From positions 124,001 through 188,000 of the forward strand of contig JAVYIG010000409.1 of NCBI GenBank assembly GCA_035222895.1: a DNA stretch of 64,000 nt. Reading direction: 5' to 3'. The translations under genes were made by a program, and so were the position numbers. The notes under the pieces are model-generated. The model ran no database searches. It worked only from the letters and a program-made list of their open reading frames with translations, and was not told the origin of the DNA. The DNA comes from Strongylocentrotus droebachiensis (lineage: Eukaryota > Echinodermata > Echinoidea > Camarodonta > Strongylocentrotidae). Positions 47,716 through 59,477 of the stretch are shown here, one piece after another (positions within the stretch are counted from its first letter, which is position 1; each line of letters opens with the position of its first letter).

Positions 47716-48060
47716 AGATGGTACATTACCGGTGAACATTGTAATATCAGTGGGAACTTTGTAATACTTGAACATTAATTTGAAATAGGCCTGTGAGTGC
47801 AATATTGGCTAGCACTCAAAACCAATTTGGCAGATTTATTTAATTTAAATGAAGTTTGATAAAATGGCAAAATATAAAGACAGCTCCATTTTCAAATATG
47901 GCTAAATAAAACACCAAACTTTTGGGCATTAGGTGGTACATTAAGGGGCTATACTTTTGACTCGTGAACATGTAATGTCAATGGGAACATTGTGATACTT
48001 AAACATTGATTGATATGATGAGTGTGAAATATTGGCAAAATATATTAAAACAGCAGTATG
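47716..48060. repeat. Imperfect tandem duplication of about 220 bp
   Basis: GGTACATTA, GTGAACAT..GTAAT.TCA.TGGGAAC and ATACTT.AACATT occur in the same order in both halves (47716 and 47932), as does GGCAAAATATA (47864 and 48036). Confidence 0.7.
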
Positions 48061-48426
48061 TGTAGATGAATAGCAAACTAGGTAAATCAAGAATATTAGT
48101 TTTCACCCTTCTTGTTTGCAAATGATATAAAAAGTCAGATGTATGGCAAGCAATTAAGTTACCTTAAAGTTCCTTAATGGCTCAACCTGTTGTTTAGTAG
48201 GACCAAGATAACTTTGTTGGGTAAATTTTGTTAAATTGTAGGTATTCCAAAGTCAATTAAAAAAAAAAAAAAAACATCCAACACTAGAAATGAACATACA
48301 CTGTATAAGTTAATACACCAAAATGAACATTGGTCAGTCTTTAATTTGTACCATTTTCCCCTCCAGCTTTCGAAATATCTCATGTACCTCATTCATTGGA
48401 CACTTTTTGTTGAGAAATATTGCTAT

Positions 48427-48895
48427 ACTATCCCAGTATTGTGCAAATACTAGTGCAAAAGGAGATCGTCTTTCATGATACTTTTACAAATTTATTCAAG
48501 AGACGTCATTTGACCAGCTGAAAGATATTTCTATACTGGTACTCATAAAGATTACCTCCAAAAGACATCTTCATATCGGTCTACTATCCCAGTATTGTAC
48601 AAATGCTATTGCAAAAGGAGTCTGTCATTCATGATACCTTTACAGTGTACAATATTCAAGAGATGTCATTTGACCAGCTGAAAGGTATTTCTTATACTCG
48701 CAAAGATTACCTCCAGAAAAAACATCTTCATATCCGTCTACTATCCCAGTTTTGTACAAATGCTATTGCAAAAGGAGTCCGTCATTCGTGATACCTTTAC
48801 AGCGTTATATTCAAGAGATGTCATTTGACCAGCTAAAAGATATTTCTATACTCATAAAGATTACCTCCAGAAAACTTCTTCATTTTTCTGTCTGC
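48427..48895. repeat. Three-unit tandem array, unit about 156 bp
   Basis: Units start at about 48427, 48584 and 48739 with ACTATCCCAGT.TTGT.CAAA. Each contains GCAAAAGGAG, TCATTTGACCAGCT.AAAG and AAGATTACCTCCA. Adjacent units are highly similar, so the array is fairly young or is being homogenised. A 62-codon frame (48603-48791) crosses units. The unit length is not a multiple of three. Confidence 0.9.
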
Positions 48896-51800
48896 TATTG
48901 ATGCAATTCTAATCTTGTCCACTTGCGCATGGATGTCCACTCTCACCCACTTCTCCTTCATTCAATAGGGCAATTTGTCACACATCTATGAGTCCTTGTT
49001 TAACCTAGAGAGGGATTTTAAGCCTCTTACCTGTCAGTCAGTACAACAAAAATTATTCATTGAATAATCCCTAGAGTCATCTTTTCTGACAGTGGTATTT
49101 ATTTAACTTTTAGAAATTGTGAACCAGCGTTCCTTTTCTATCATGAGGTGCATTAACACTATTCTGTATTTTCCAGAATGAAATGTTTAAGAATATAGTG
49201 TTTGAAGAAAAGAAAAAAATGTTTTTGAAGAATTTTTATGGAATAATATTAGCATTTACAGTACTTGTGCATGTCAACAAATATTTATATAATTTTCTTA
49301 TGAAAATGAAGAGTATGCATGTAGTTGTTATTCATGAAGTGATTTTAACAAATGATTCCTAGTGCTGTACTCTCATTTCTAACCCAAATGCTGGCGCCTC
49401 TTCCTTTGCTAGAAACTTATTATGTTACAACCTTGTTTAGTTGATTAATTTAGGCAGTGACGTAAAAATACAGAATTGACAAATATCACTCTTTCGTGAA
49501 ATTTGAAGAAAGATGTAAACATGTTTACAGTATGAATAACGATTTATGCCAAAATAGTCCTTGCAATAGGGAGAAGGGAGGTCTAGTTTTATCATCTTCT
49601 TCGAAATTTGGAATTTATATTATGAACAAATTGTTAACATACACGTAAGGATTATTTCCTCAGCTGCTTGCAAAAATGCAATTATTACTATTGACAATGC
49701 ATAGCTGTTTCATATGGCCTTGCAGGCAGCAGACAATTCTCTCTATAAACAAGACAGATTTGCTTATTTGCAATGACGTACTCACTTCCTTTACATTCTC
49801 TCATTATTTCCTTGTTTAAAAAAATCTTATGTTTACTCTTTTTGTCAATTTGTATTCTAGATCATTTTCACCCCACCCTCTTGCATTCTATTTTATGTAT
49901 GTCTATTTAAATTTAATTTCCTCATATTCTTCTCTTTCCATCATGTATCTCCTCTCATTTCTCATCATGTATCTCCTCTCATTTCTCATCATGATAATTT
50001 GGAATGCAGAGAACTTCAGTTTGTAAGAGGAAACCATATTACAACCCAATGTTTTTATCAAAGGAGATATAAAAAGACACCAATTAAAATAAGAATGGTC
50101 CGATATTGGAGAAGCCAATGTTTTATCAAAGGTAGTACAAGACAAAGATCTACAGGGGAATGTGCCTGAATAAACTAATTGATGCGTAACAATCATGTTT
50201 TATACTTCTGTTGAGATCTAATATCAGATAATGGAAAAGGCTTTGTACTTTATTCTTTCTCTCTTTTTTTTCTTCTTTGGATCATGCATGTATGTAGACA
50301 AGAGCATTCTCTATAGAAAAGTGCTACATAAAAACAGTATTTTATTTTACATTTTTAGGATTCTTTTGAACATAAAACAAAAACCCATTTATCAATGCCT
50401 CACAGAGTGACTTTCCACTCCTAAAAGAGTTAATTTCCACTCCAAAACAAAGGGATCTCTAAATGAGTCCTAAAATGGTCTCTTCCTCTCCTATACATTT
50501 AGAGAGTTATATTTTTCTTTCGAGAATTGAATTGTGATCAGATTCAGAAAAACTGTACATGTCAATGTTTGCACCTAAAGTACCAAAAGATGAAATGCCC
50601 TGGCAAAGTGCCTGACCATTTTCATTATGTGTATTCTATTGTATTATCTTCAATCAATGAATTCAATATATTAATTGCTAACTTTTACTTGTTTCACCTG
50701 TCAAATGCTATTTATGCAGGTAGGCTGTCAAACACATAAAAAAAAATCAATAATTGTTTTATTTGAGAAACGAAATGTTTACTTAACAACAAAAAACTGT
50801 TGAAGGAGAAAATAACAGGGAAGACAAAAGATTTGATTTGTGTACTGTTGCACAGACATTATTATTTCTGTATGAATTCATTTTAAATTTCAGGTGGTTT
50901 TCAAGTACATTTACAAAACGATGCTTTTGTCAGGGGTTGTGACATTTTAAGACTCTGTGGCAGAAAATTAGCTTTGAAATAAAATCAGTGAAAATGGAAG
51001 TCCCTATTCATTGATTAGAAAAAACCTGATAATACCAAACTAGATAAAATTCAGTAGAATACAAACAAACATCAAATATTTTCATTTCAAACAGCTAGGA
51101 TTGCATTATGGAAAGAATAATGTTCAAAATAATTGATACATCATGCTGTCTATCACTTGTGTTTTTCTTTTACCTCAAATGGGTTGAACCATCTCATCTG
51201 TTTGCCTCACAAGCAAATCTCTGTGACAAATAATCCTAAGATGGGATCAGTCCTACCCCCTTCCTTCCCCCTGTATACCTGTCATTTAAATCTTCATTAT
51301 ATATATTTAGAAATGTATCCTGCGACAACCCTCAAGAGTATTGTCTAGATGGAGAGGAAGGTCCAAGTGGAAAGTGCCACTGTTACAAGTGGGATTAGTT
51401 AACCTAAAGCCTCACTTGAGATGTTACGGGCACTTCTTAAGACATCCTCAAAACACTTGTTATTGTTGGGCAATGTTTATCTTTTGCTACTCCTTCTTTA
51501 TGGATACCTTGAAAACTGAAGTTGATTTATTTTTTGTTATACTTGTATCTTAAATTTTCACTTGCCTCTTTCTTGCACCCCTCCCTTTCTTGTTATGTGT
51601 GTGTGTGTGTGTATCTCCCCCTTCTTTTCCCCTTCTTTCTCTGCCTATCTCTCGCTCTCTTTCTCTCTCTCTTTCTTCGTCTTTATCCCAATCCCATTTC
51701 CTTTCTCTGTACATACCGTACCTTGGTAAACTCGAAGAGAGTTTATATCTTTAGACCATCCTTTTCTTTTTTAGTCTCTCCTCTCCTTTCTCCCGCTCCT

Positions 51801-52506
51801 CCCTCCCCCATCTGTACCCCCTCCCGCCTCCATCCTTCCTTACCATTCTCTTTCCCCTTCTTTCCTTCTTTTGTCTATCTCCCCTTTTCCTTCTGAGATA
51901 GCTTCTTTTGTTACTACCTGTCATGTGTGATTATGTCCCCTTTCCTTGTATCTTCTTAAGCGAATGTGGAGATTGATATCAAGTACGGTAGATTTCTACT
52001 CAAAATGAATGAATTCATGTCATTTTGAAGGAGACGATGAGGACCATGCTTTCAAGTTTCTCACCTGTTTTATACTGAGTAATTACTTCCCTTTCCCCTT
52101 TATTTTCACATTGCTTCCATTCTTTTTTTTTTCTTCCTTTTTTTCCTTGTCAATCTTTATCGTATCTTCTGCTGAGAGTTGGAAGGGACTTGTTTCCAAG
52201 GATATGAATTTGTGTTTCTGACTCTTACGTCTTAGCGAGCAAACTGTATACAGTCAATTCAAAGTTCATCTTTTGAGATGTTTTCATTTGATCTATTTTT
52301 TCCTCCAACCATTTTCATAAAAACCATCCACTGAAGCCAGAAAGGTTTTAGCTCTTTGCAAAGGTGATAATAAACTGTTCTTCTTCTCAACTGTCAAAAT
52401 CTACCTTAGATATGAAATTTTATGCAGGTTCATGTAATGTATTCATGTGTAGGCATTATGCTGTTATCCCGAAAAGCCAGCAAAAGAAGAATATAAATGT
52501 ACCTGT
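48896..52506. other. Intronic sequence without gene signal
   Basis: Apart from a 24-bp direct repeat (about 49942-49990, ATGTATCTCCTCTCATTTCT) and a pyrimidine-rich stretch (51560-51900), nothing is recognised. Confidence 0.4.
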
Positions 52507-52825
52507 TAGGCCATTAAAAAAAATATACATGTTCAGCGTCCCCGCCCGCTTCCTTTTTGGGGGCCGCCTTTTTTTTTTTTTTTTTTTTTTTTTGGAAAGA
52601 AAAAAAACATGAAAAACACTGCTAAAATGGCTCTATTTCTGATTTAAAAAAAAAAAAAAATTGTCGGCGGCCATCTTGAAAAAAAATAGCCCCGACTGTC
52701 AGGGAAAATGTACCGAGCGGCCATTTTGAGCGGCCATTTTGAAATAAAAAATAAAAAGGGCCTCCTCCTTCCTATTTTTCGAAAAAACAGGACGCTAAAC
52801 ATGTTTTTTTATTTATTTGGCCTTA
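52507..52825. mobile_element. MITE abutting exon 4
   Basis: The left end TAGGCCATTAAAAAAAATAT, then ACATGTTCAGCGTCC, and the right end GGACGCTAAACATGTTTTTT...GGCCTTA are inverted. The centre holds a T25 run and repeated GCGGCCATTTTGA/GGCGGCCATCTTGA words. The right end is only 24 bases from the start of exon 4. Confidence 0.8.
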
Positions 52826-52848
52826 CATCTAAATTTCTTCTTATATAG

Positions 52849-53142
52849 GCCATGCAGCCAGCCTCACTACCAGTGCTCCAAAAAACATTCAAATGTCGCA
52901 AACAAAGCATATGTTTGCCACACGTAAATATCAGTGAAGAGATCCCTCGAGATTACCCACTTTATAATGGCACTATAAAACCCCAGAGAGAAGCAATTAA
53001 ATCCATTTATTGGGCTGATAAGCTTGGGTGTACTTCATTCAGTGTTACAGAACTCCATCCTTATACATGTGCAATCTTATCTCTGGATAACCCTTCTCCT
53101 GCAGTGATGAAAACTTTGCCCAATTTTAGATTGACTCCTTTG
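52849..53142 (+). CDS. Coding exon 4, main exon of the 202-residue protein
   Basis: Acceptor TTTCTTCTTATATAG|GCC and donor CTTTG|GTGAGT bound 294 bases, exactly 98 codons in phase 0 at both ends. The translation begins AMQPASLPVLQKTFKCRKQS and later includes YPLYNGTIKPQREAIKSIYW and LHPYTCAILSLDNPSPAV. It has four cysteines, no signal peptide and no membrane segment. Composition and bounding signals make this the most secure exon in the window. I do not recognise a domain, and nothing visible indicates the molecular function. Confidence 0.82.
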
Positions 53143-53864
53143 GTGAGTTTGACAATGACTTACATACTTTCTATTAAAAAAGAAAAAAGGGGGAAAAAAG
53201 CTTTAATCAGAAAGTAATGATTGGCTTCTACTCCTTCTTATATGGATGAGGCATTAATTTTGATATATTTGGATGCCCCTGTGGATGTATTATAAGTACT
53301 AGAAAATTTAGCCCCTAAAACACTTCTGATTTCGAGAAAAATCGAATATACAAATTTACCGGAGCTCCCGGTAAATTTTGATAAATTTCAAATAGCGCCT
53401 ACGGCCGTACAACTGTAGCTGCGACCATGAAATTTTCAAAATATGTAGTTGTGATATATAATTTCCAAATGGGAATAACTTATTGGTCGATTTTAGACCA
53501 GAAGCATTGTTTTATAGCTTAACTAAAATCTTGACCTTGAGAGGGAGCTATACAACATAAAGAGTTTATTATTTATAATTTCATAACTTTAGACTCGATA
53601 TCAACCGCGACAATGATCACTGAATATTGTAGGATCGCATAAGCTTCCAATATGTTCATTTGAACCAAACTCATGACCCCATACCAAAACTTTGTATTAC
53701 CTTTTAGACAATAAATGAGTGTATGAATACATCTGTGTATAAAGAAGCCCTCCATTTTTGTGTATTACTGCAAGCTTCCTGTCTATATGATGCCATTGAC
53801 ATTTACATGCATTTGTATAGATCTATGTAACAGATTAACATTGTTTGCCAAAGCATATGAAGAG

Positions 53865-53988
53865 CTGTCTTACAAAGAGTTGATCCAAATCAATCGCAAG
53901 TCTGAAATCTCCTATCTCTTATGTACATAGTTGCGATTGATATCAATCGCAAATAAGTTGCGATTAATATCAACTCTTTGTAAGACAG
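53865..53988. mobile_element. Short palindromic MITE
   Basis: CTGTCTTACAAAGAGTTGAT at the left is the perfect reverse complement of the right end. GCGATTGATATCAATCGC, itself a palindrome, lies near the centre of the right half. Confidence 0.85.
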
Positions 53989-54229
53989 GGCCCAGGTTTT
54001 TTGTCTCATTCTGCTTCAATCATCGTTAGATATGAAATAACACGGGGTAGAAGCAAATATATTTTATGACAGGCACATCATTTCTACTGTGTAATTAGAA
54101 GGACATGAAAATCGTCTCTTATAGTCTGTTGAGAGTTACAAGGGCATAAGCCTCAATTTTTGTCTTCTCTAAACATGTCAAATAAATAAATGATTTTGTA
54201 CTTCTATTTGTTATGAAATAAGTCATCTT

Positions 54230-54485
54230 TAGCACAATTTAAGTTAGATTAAGTTGATTTATTCATTTATTTGTAACAAACTGTAATTTTGATTTTGTAA
54301 CGTAACATAGCGTAACATACTGTAATTGTGTACTGAATAATATTGTGTACTTGTGGTGCTGTCGCCCCGGCTTTATTTCATGTAAGGACATTTCTTCACT
54401 TAATGGCTGCTGGGACAACAGCACCACTGCGCCTAGAAACAATGTATTAGGTGCGTTATAAATGTGATCTATTATTATTATTATA
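54230..54485 (+). mobile_element. Retroelement 3' tail with (ATT)n
   Basis: The GTGCGTTATAAATGTGATCT type sequence followed by (ATT)n is a common 3' end of invertebrate non-LTR elements. An inverted pair, GGTGCTGTCGCC and GGGACAACAGCACC, lies inside. Start uncertain. Confidence 0.4.
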
Positions 54486-55601
54486 TGCTTTTATGCAGAG
54501 ATAATGCCCTTCTGGCTCTCAACAGAGAATTCATTGAATTAGATTCAAACATTTACAGTACGGTAATCAGTTTGCCTACGGAGATAACATTTAACATCAT
54601 TATCTTGCTATTTTTAAACTGAGATTTTAAACAAATTTGACAAAAGCATTTTTAAGGCTAAGAAAAGGCTAAGAAAAGGCTAAGAAAAAATTTATACAAG
54701 CTTTAATGTATCTCACTTAGTGGACTGTCATCTGTCCTTGTCTAATAGGGCTCTTTTGAAGCCTTTGCATACCTTCCCCAGTTTGAATAAAACATACACA
54801 CGTCTTCTCTGCCCATCTTGGTCTTCCGTACTCTTTCATCCTCTCATCCACTCTTCTTCTCCTCATTACCCTTCCAAAATGAAATGAACCTCCGGAATGT
54901 GATTCTACCCCCCTCCCTTAACCCCCTCAGTTCCAAACATGGAAAACCCACGCTGAAGTCAATGGGATTCGGGGCTCTTGATGTGTAGAGTGTTAAATCA
55001 CTTTATTGAAAGACACATCCTCCAAGGTGCTTTAAATGAGTATGATTTTGTCGGCTTCAGACCGAATGGGATGACTGTCCAGTGTGTTTTGCCATAGGTG
55101 TATATCTTGTTCCAATAGGATATTTATTTCCATTCACAAATGAGGAACAAACGATGCCTGTCAAAGTGGGAACCATTTGCTTCTAGTCATTCAGGTGTTT
55201 GGTGGGCTTCCTCCTTTCCAATGCCAAAGGAACAGATTCTTATAGAAAAAAATAGATGAAGTAGAATATCAAAACAGCAGAAAATAGAATCGAAGGCCCA
55301 TTTCGTACCAGAAGCCTTTTAATTTGTGACAAATAGGGAAATTGCTTCGTTTGCATTTTAAATTGAAGCTTGGAAAATTGTTCCATTGGTACATCTTAAA
55401 ATCTAATGAAAGCCTTTCATCTTGTAAGCTATTTGTGAGTTGAATTGTTTTGTTAAACTCTTGAAAGTCAGGCTTGAAAATCATCTGTTTATGACTATCA
55501 AGTAATTGGTGTAGTAATGGTTGCATAAGATGTTCATATAGGCTATGAAAGAAAGCTCTATTCTGTAGTATCAGTGTAAATCAGTAAGGAAAATATAAGT
55601 G

Positions 55602-55800
55602 AGGCGCGATGGCTCAGTTGCAGAGCAGTGGTCTCGTAACCGGGAGGTCCCGGATTTGAAACCAATCCGATACACTTGTGCCCTTTGGGAAGGCATTTAT
55701 TCTCATTACCAAGTACCTCAGAGAGGACTTAAAGCTGTTGGTCCCCTGGTTGCTTACTTATAAGCATGTAATTGCTATTGTATTAGTTTTGTTAAAAAGA
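55602..55800 (+). mobile_element. tRNA-derived SINE
   Basis: The 5' part is tRNA-like: box A TGGCTCAGTTGCAGAGC at 55610-55626 and box B GGATTTGAAACC at 55652-55663, spaced as in a tRNA gene. The 3' acceptor stem does not pair, and the tRNA part runs directly into an unrelated tail (TACACTTGTGCCCTTTGGGA...). It is therefore a SINE, not a functional tRNA. RNA polymerase III transcription from the internal boxes would be expected. Confidence 0.85.
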
Positions 55801-56382
55801 AACCAACTAACCTTAAAAAACGCAGTAAAACATGATTTACAGTTTTCAGCGATATAATTTTCATTTGTTAAAGTCAAGAAGTTACTTTCAGGTTTAACCT
55901 GAACATTGTAAGATGCACACAAAAAAGTAAAAAGAAACCCCCTCTTTCAATGTTAATGCATAGGGGAGAAAAATGACAATTAAACCGCCCAACATCTCTA
56001 AAATTTATTCACACAAAATTGAAATTCCTCGATACCAATTTGCAGATCACCTGATACTTAATCATCGTACAAGTGATTTTTTCAATTATTTGTATGAATG
56101 ATCAAATCCCTGCAAAACAGAATGAATAATAAGTATATTATGCAAAGTGAAAGTGAACACAAAAACATCTTAATTGCACTTGTATATCTGCATGATCCAA
56201 AGTATACATTCATATAGGCCAGTTTGATACCTTTAATTATATATAACTGTGATATATATATATATATATATATATACGTTTTAGTTAACTAAGCTAGATT
56301 TGTCTCCTAAACCCTCTTATAACACCAACTTTTGTTTGCCACTTGTTTACGACTAACCATGGCTAAACTGCATGTTCCCCAG

Positions 56383-56475
56383 AACAACAACAATGAATCC
56401 ACCAGAAATGATGGTGTCCAAAGCACCCAAATGGCATCGGCTATCCCTTTGTCAAACTCTCTTTTTTTAGACTAA
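56383..56475 (+). CDS. Coding exon 5, C-terminus of the 202-residue protein
   Basis: After acceptor CATGTTCCCCAG, 30 codons (NNNNESTRNDGVQSTQMASA, then IPLSNSLFLD) run to TAA in phase 0, matching exon 4. The tail is Asn/Ser-rich and polar. A GACTAAC branch-point-like sequence lies at 56351-56357. The same frame is open upstream to an ATG at 56359 (MAKLHVPQ), so an unspliced 38-codon ORF is an alternative reading. AATAAA follows 172 bases after the stop. Confidence 0.55.
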   Translation, partial: NNNNESTRNDGVQSTQMASAIPLSNSLFLD

Positions 56476-56670
56476 AAATTCAAAGGCAATCCTAGCCTGC
56501 TTCATTTCCTTGCATTCAGTTTGCCTATTCACAACCACTGTCTCTTTTTATTGGTCTGAGTTCTTTGATTGGAATGACATCCTGGATATGTTCAATGAAA
56601 ACAGTGTGATTTGTGCTCAGGTTTGGTCGATGTGATGCAAATGGGGTAATAAAGACGAGCCATGATGGCA
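56476..56670 (+). terminator. 3' UTR with polyadenylation signal
   Basis: AATAAA at 56648-56653 lies downstream of the exon 5 stop and would define the end of the transcript near 56670. A repeat element starts at 56724. Confidence 0.45.
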
Positions 56671-56723
56671 CCAGTTAGCCAGTTAAGAGGCATGATCTCA
56701 ACCAGAACGGAGCCAGTCATTAT

Positions 56724-57094
56724 ATATGTCTTCATCAGCTCCAGATTGCCAAATAGCCCGCTATTTCTGATTTGGGAAATAAGCCAAAGTTATAAATCGA
56801 CTCTTCACCAGCTCGAGACTCGACCTCAAAACTCGAAACTTGAGCTCGAGAAATTAGCTCAAGATATTTTGCTCAGCGTTCGTGCATAGTGCGAGCCTTC
56901 AAGCTGGTGAAGACGCACCGGACAAATATTGGGATATTAGCCCAAGATATCTTGGAATGATTATCTCGACCAAATATCCTGCTAATTGAAACTGCAGGCT
57001 GATGAAGACGCAAATTATAGCTGGATAATTTGCGATCGGGATAGTAAAATTAGCGGGATATTTGGTAATCTCGAGCTGATTAAGATGTGCCTAC
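56724..57094 (+). repeat. GTCTTCATCAGCTCGAG element, copy 4
   Basis: It begins ATGTCTTCATCAGCTCCAGA and ends CTCGAGCTGATTAAGATGTG. Inside are GACTCTTCACCAGCTCGAG, AAGCTGGTGAAGACGCACC and AGGCTGATGAAGACGCAAAT, giving about five variants of one word per element. Same orientation as copy 1. Confidence 0.85.
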
Positions 57095-59040
57095 TAAAGA
57101 TTATTTTGTCTAATCAGTGGGATGATGGAGATGTTAGATATAAGACAAATTTATTTAAGAGTATCTAATCCCTTTTACTGTATTTGCATGTCATGTGGAG
57201 ATGCCTAGTTATGAATCTTTAAAAAAAACTAATAGATACAATGAGTATTATTATCCTTTGCAACTCTAACTTCAAAATATCATCTCCTTAGAGTTAGACT
57301 CAAAAGGTTGTTAACTCACACCCTTTGATACCAAAGTATTGCACTTCTGGCTGAAATTTCATTGAAACCTATAGATAGTTGAGAGCAAGAAGGGCATGAA
57401 ATTGAGTGAATTCTGTTTTTGGTTCTCAACCATATGAGAATGATACATGTAAGTTATTAAAATTTCAAGAGTATACCATATACGTGCTAAACCCAGGCTC
57501 ACTGAGTTGCTTCTGGTCATTCACCACCCCCCCCCCCCCCCACCCTCCTCCTGTTAACTTCCCACTTTCCATAGACATGCTCCCTGCACCATACGTCTTG
57601 ATGTACATGTGAAGCACATGATGATATTGTGTTTGACATTTGTGACTGAATGGAAAATTATGAGGTGTAACATGAATTATTGACCCCTGCAGTGCTATGA
57701 AACAGGTGTTTGTAATGGTCATGATATATTTTAAGTATTTTTGTTTTGTTTGAATTCTCCCCTACAGAACTTATTCTTGTATGCCTATACTGTCACATAC
57801 TTTGATACATACATTGGAAGTCAATGTATTGACCATTGTATGAATTTTAGTCTCCTTCTATACCCATAATCTCTTTACAACTTATTATCTAATCAAATTA
57901 TCTACATTTTTGTACCTAGGTTTTTCGACTTTAGAAGAATACTTGAAATCTATAGATTAAGATAATAATTCAAAAGGATTCAAAGTATTAATCAAACAAA
58001 GAATATCATATTTCAATTTACATTAAACACTCCCACATCAATCCATCATCTGAAAATATAAACGTTGCAATCTCACCAGTGAAATTAAAAAATCCACTTC
58101 ACATTTATTTGAAGGAAAAACTTTTTTTTTTCACCCTACATTAAAAAAAAAAACCCATATATAATCAACACCACCTCAATGCCGATTTGAATGAAATATT
58201 TGTGTAGTTCCTTTGTCTAGCCACCTAATTATGGATCGTTGTCGATCAAGCTGGGATGAAAATAGAAAACTTTTTAGAAGGAAAACATGAGTTTAACCGC
58301 TAAAATGTTTCCAGCTGTTTTCTCTAACCTCCTGGATTGAGTTCACATACTGTCTTTCTAGTCTTTTTTTAAATGTGATAATCTTATGCATTTCTCAACC
58401 TTTTTATTCTTGTCTTAAAGAGGTTCATCTGCTTAGGGCTAGAAGAATGTGAACTTGTAGGCCTGATGGTATGCTTTAATACAGACTTAATTAACACCCT
58501 AATGGTTCTCAACAGATGTTACATTAAAGTAAGAATTGTTCAAGAAGACAAATTGATTTGGAACGTATAAGAAGTTTTGATCTTCTGTTGTACATTTTGA
58601 AAATTTACCTTAGCAGTATATAGGATCACATGCCTTTTCAGACTCGTTCATTTCCATTGACATTTTCTTGATTTTTTTTTATTTTTCTTTGTTTTTGTGA
58701 AAATCAGAATTTCCCATGATCTTTGAGCATGTGTACATGCTTGAACACTTTTTTTGGGGGATTTTCATGTGTTTATTCAGTTGCTTTAGAAAGATCTTTA
58801 CAAACGCTGCTGTGCGTCTTTGGCAAAAGTTTTGTGAGTATTCATGGTGTTAAATAACCAATTCCCACACACGAAAGCTCAAGGAATGTAAATGTTTTGG
58901 AGAGTTCGTTAAATGTTTTGAATACTTGTATTTGTACGTAAATCATGAAAATATGGGTAAAAATAAAAATACAATCTTTTGTTTTATGTAACCTTGGAAG
59001 ACCTAATGTCAATTTTAGTTTGGTTCAGCTGTCATTTTTT
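57095..59040. other. Intergenic sequence, no supported feature
   Basis: AT-rich apart from a C run (57525-57541). No exon or element is recognised. Confidence 0.4.
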
Positions 59041-59477
59041 TTTTAGGGGGGGGGGGGTATAGTGATCCAGTTTCTCTTTTTTTTCTTTTTCAAAAACGAT
59101 TCTTCTTCTCTGCTGGAACACCCCCCCCCCCCCCCCCCACAGACACTATAGAGAATGAGGTATGGGATACATGCTGTTGTGATACCATGTTGTATGGCAT
59201 TATACACCTTCATAGACTTAATGTCAAGTTTGTTGTCTAGGTTTCCCACATTCTTAGGAGGGTTACTTATTTCTTCATTTCAAAACATTTTTTTTTAAAA
59301 TCAGAACGAGAATGAGGAACAAGTATGGGACACACGCGGTTGTGATACAATGATAGTGGCAGTCACTTGTGTAGACCTAATGTTGTTTAGATATCCCACA
59401 TTTTTTGTTTGTTGGGGGGGGGGGGGAGGGGTGATTCAATCTGTTTCTTTCAAAACATTTGTTTCTCCCTGCTGGAA
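59041..59477. repeat. Duplicated G-run/T-run segment
   Basis: Two related stretches contain a G run, TTTCAAAA.CGATT/CATTTGTTTCT, CTGCTGGAAC and a C run (59046-59138 and 59415-59490). ATGGGATACATGCTGTTGTG (59163) and TATGGGACACACGCGGTTGT (59324) are likewise duplicated. This indicates a segmental duplication with a period of about 160-370 bases. Confidence 0.55.

Larger units (their letters stand above)
35322..52848 (+). other. Intron 3 of the five-exon gene
   Basis: A 17.5-kb intron. It contains a GA microsatellite (35347-35475), a possible alternative terminal exon (35930-35998), an 860-bp pyrimidine tract, an in-frame repeat ORF (37023-37475), a TIR element (37902-38368), copies 2 and 3 of the CTCGAG element, a palindromic repeat (43206-43420), several tandem duplications, the alternative first-exon candidate (46816-46878) and a MITE (52507-52825). 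Confidence 0.5.
53143..56382 (+). other. Intron 4 of the five-exon gene
   Basis: A 3.2-kb intron. It carries a palindromic MITE (53865-53988), a retroelement 3' tail (54230-54485), a tRNA-derived SINE (55602-55800) and a (TA)n tract (56253-56276). A branch-point-like GACTAAC lies about 30 bases before the exon 5 acceptor. Confidence 0.5.

Noticed and set aside
48427-48895. CRISPR-like array
   Set aside because: Three long near-identical units without short constant repeats and unique spacers. It is an ordinary tandem duplication in an animal genome.
55602-55675. Functional tRNA gene
   Set aside because: Boxes A and B are present, but the acceptor stem does not close and the sequence continues into a SINE tail.
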